Program-made: the position numbers and the translations under genes | NCBI RefSeq assembly: GCF_015624485.1 | Contig: NZ_CP061378.1 | Location: forward strand, 7,279,501-7,343,500 | Source: Bradyrhizobium genosp. L | GTDB taxonomy: Bacteria; Pseudomonadota; Alphaproteobacteria; Rhizobiales; Xanthobacteraceae | Reading direction: 5' to 3' | DNA: 64,000 bases | The notes under the pieces: model-generated | What the model was told of the DNA's origin: nothing | Database searches by the model: none | The model's input: the letters and a program-made list of their open reading frames with translations, nothing else | Shown: positions 62,482 through 64,000 of the stretch, in pieces | How positions within the stretch are numbered: position 1 is the stretch's first letter | Layout of the letters: each line of letters begins with the position of its first letter

Positions 62482-64000
62482 TCACGCATCGATCGCATCC
62501 TTGATCCGCTTGCGGCTGAGCGGCAGGTTGCGCAACCGCTTTCCGGTCGCGTGCGCAATCGCATTGGCGAGCGACGCGGCCGCGGGGCCCTGCCCGGTCT
62601 CGCCGCTGCCGAGGAACGGCTGGCCCGGGCGGTTGATGATATGAACGTCGATGCTGTCAGGCACCGCATTGAAACGCAGGATCGGGTAGGTCTGCCAATC
62701 GGTGCTGGTGATCCTGGTGTCGTCGAAGGACACGCTCTCATAAAGCGTCCAGCTCGTCGACTGCACGATCGCGCCCTCGATCTGGTTGGTGATCCCGTCG
62801 GGATTGACGACCTGCCCGGCATCGACCGCCGCGACCGCGCGCACCAGCCGCGCGCGGCCGGTCTCGCGATCGACTTCTACTTCAGAGGCGATCGCGCAAT
62901 AGGCCGCGAGATTCTTGTAGCGTGCGAACGCAAAGCCGTAGCCGCGGTTCGGCGGCGCCGCCTTGCCAGGCGCCCAGCCGAAGCCTTCGGCGGCCGTCTC
63001 GACCACGGCACGGCCGCGCTGATCATCGAGATGCTTTAGGCGAAACTCGACCGGATCGGTTTCGGCAAGGCTCGCCAGCTCATCCATAAAGCTCTCGATC
63101 GAGAACACGTTGTGATAGGCGCCGAGCGCCCGCATCGCCGAAATCCTGATCGGCATCGCCGGGATGAAATGGTGCATCACATGCGCGTTCGGGAAATTGT
63201 AGATCGGGATCGCGTTGCGATCGCCGCCGCCTTCCGGCAACGGCAGCGGCTTTGGCGCAGGCACCGCGAAGGACCGCGCCATGTGCTGGGCCGCCAGCAG
63301 CGCGCCGGCGCCGCCCGGCCGCATCGAATGGGTGTTGCTCCAGACCGCAAAATTCCAGTCGGCGATCTTGCCGCTCTCGTCGAGCGAGGCGCTGAGCCTG
63401 GTCACCATCGCCGGACCATAGGGTTCCCAGCCGTGTTCCTGCTCGCGCATCCACTGCACCCGGACCGGACGCCCGGGCAGCGCACGGGCAATCAGCGCCG
63501 CGTCCGCCGCCGCATCGTCGGCGCCGTTGTGGCCGTAGCAGCCGGAACCCTCGACATGGATCAGGCGCACGCTTGGTTGCGGCATGCCAAGCATCTCGGC
63601 GATTGCCTGCCGATCCGGATAGACGCCTTGCGTATGCGTCCACACCGTCATCGCGCCGTCAGCGAACTGCGCGACCGCGCAGGACGGTCCGATCGAGCCG
63701 TGCGACTGGTAGGGCCGTGTATAGGTCGCTTCCAGCGCTTTTGCACCGGTCACGGAGGGATCGCTACGCGTGAAGATCGCGAAATCCTGCGAGGGCAGCT
63801 TTGTTAGCACGTTGGGCAGATCATTCCGATCCGGAAGTTTTGCGCTCTCCCGCCACTTCGCCGCGGCTGCCAGCGCACGCATCGCCTTGACTGCCAAAAA
63901 CTCCTTTTCCGCGACGACGGCGAGGAAGTTGCCGTCGCGCACGACCTGGATAACGCCGGGCATCTTCTCGACCGCGGAGGCATCGCACTCCGTCAATTGC
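62482..64000 (-). CDS. Molybdenum hydroxylase, large (molybdopterin-binding) subunit, 5' part off window
   Basis: The frame is open to the right edge with 506 codons visible, so the N-terminal part lies outside. Features of the xanthine dehydrogenase/aldehyde oxidase large subunit, IorB-like subgroup, include YTRPYQSHGSIGPSCAVAQF, VEGSGCYGHNGADDAAADAA, RISAMRALGAYHNVFSIESF, and the active-site GSGETGQGPAAASLANAI with the catalytic Glu near the C-terminus. It oxidises an N-heterocycle or aldehyde using Mo-pterin, with a small iron-sulfur subunit. The CoxD/CoxE-like pair upstream on the other strand may serve its maturation. The substrate is unknown. Confidence 0.9.
   Translation of the reverse strand, partial: QLTECDASAVEKMPGVIQVVRDGNFLAVVAEKEFLAVKAMRALAAAAKWRESAKLPDRNDLPNVLTKLPSQDFAIFTRSDPSVTGAKALEATYTRPYQSHGSIGPSCAVAQFADGAMTVWTHTQGVYPDRQAIAEMLGMPQPSVRLIHVEGSGCYGHNGADDAAADAALIARALPGRPVRVQWMREQEHGWEPYGPAMVTRLSASLDESGKIADWNFAVWSNTHSMRPGGAGALLAAQHMARSFAVPAPKPLPLPEGGGDRNAIPIYNFPNAHVMHHFIPAMPIRISAMRALGAYHNVFSIESFMDELASLAETDPVEFRLKHLDDQRGRAVVETAAEGFGWAPGKAAPPNRGYGFAFARYKNLAAYCAIASEVEVDRETGRARLVRAVAAVDAGQVVNPDGITNQIEGAIVQSTSWTLYESVSFDDTRITSTDWQTYPILRFNAVPDSIDVHIINRPGQPFLGSGETGQGPAAASLANAIAHATGKRLRNLPLSRKRIKDAIDA

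Overview
The window is GC-rich, densely coded chromosomal DNA of the kind found in Bradyrhizobium and related Hyphomicrobiales (Alphaproteobacteria). This is inferred from codon use, from the many branched-chain amino acid and peptide type ABC transport genes and acyl-CoA genes, and from short paired-hairpin intergenic repeats; no rRNA, tRNA or core marker gene is present to prove it. I see no insertion sequence, integrase or CRISPR array.

Layout. 1-7.5 kb: a GST (cut by the window edge) translationally coupled to an MFS carrier, then a same-strand run of a signal-peptide-bearing methyltransferase, an ABC ATPase, an FtsX-type permease and an AttH/CrtC-like lipocalin-fold protein, followed by a MAPEG protein. 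7.7-13.5 kb: an orphan LivK-type binding protein and an RND efflux pump (inner membrane pump plus adaptor, no outer membrane channel). 14.3-24.0 kb: one giant gene (3249 residues) with 13 cadherin-like repeats, further Ig-like repeats, a right-handed beta-helix, a metzincin-like segment with an altered zinc motif, and FG-GAP/VCBS-type repeats, closed by a strong terminator. 24.4-26.8 kb: three tandem phage-tail-collar (MdpB-type) genes, a GNAT acetyltransferase, and a convergent DUF6916 gene that overlaps it.

27.1-36.5 kb: a catabolic run (maleylacetate-reductase-like dehydrogenase, acyl-CoA ligase, TfdA-like dioxygenase) followed by a complete dipeptide-type ABC importer. 36.6-46.9 kb: a minus-strand operon of a beta-keto acid cleavage enzyme and both subunits of a biotin-dependent acyl-CoA carboxylase, with an AraC regulator upstream, then a GST, a LuxR-type regulator, an acyl-CoA dehydrogenase and another acyl-CoA ligase. 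47.0-53.5 kb: a second orphan LivK-type protein, a DUF1614 membrane protein, and a Gram-negative sortase system (XRE regulator, VIT/VWA substrate with an LPKTAT tail, class GN sortase). 53.6-64 kb: an ADP-forming acyl-CoA synthetase, a trypsin-like protease, a HAD hydrolase, a small secreted protein, a MoxR ATPase and CoxE-like VWA pair, a membrane protein, a DUF2235 protein, and the 3' part of a molybdenum hydroxylase large subunit.

The most unusual material is the giant repeat protein next to the three-collar/GNAT/DUF6916 cassette, and the GN sortase locus. Several short perfect inverted repeats or phased direct repeats sit just upstream of regulators or operons and look like operators. Six intergenic regions carry paired-hairpin repeats that can be sorted into families.
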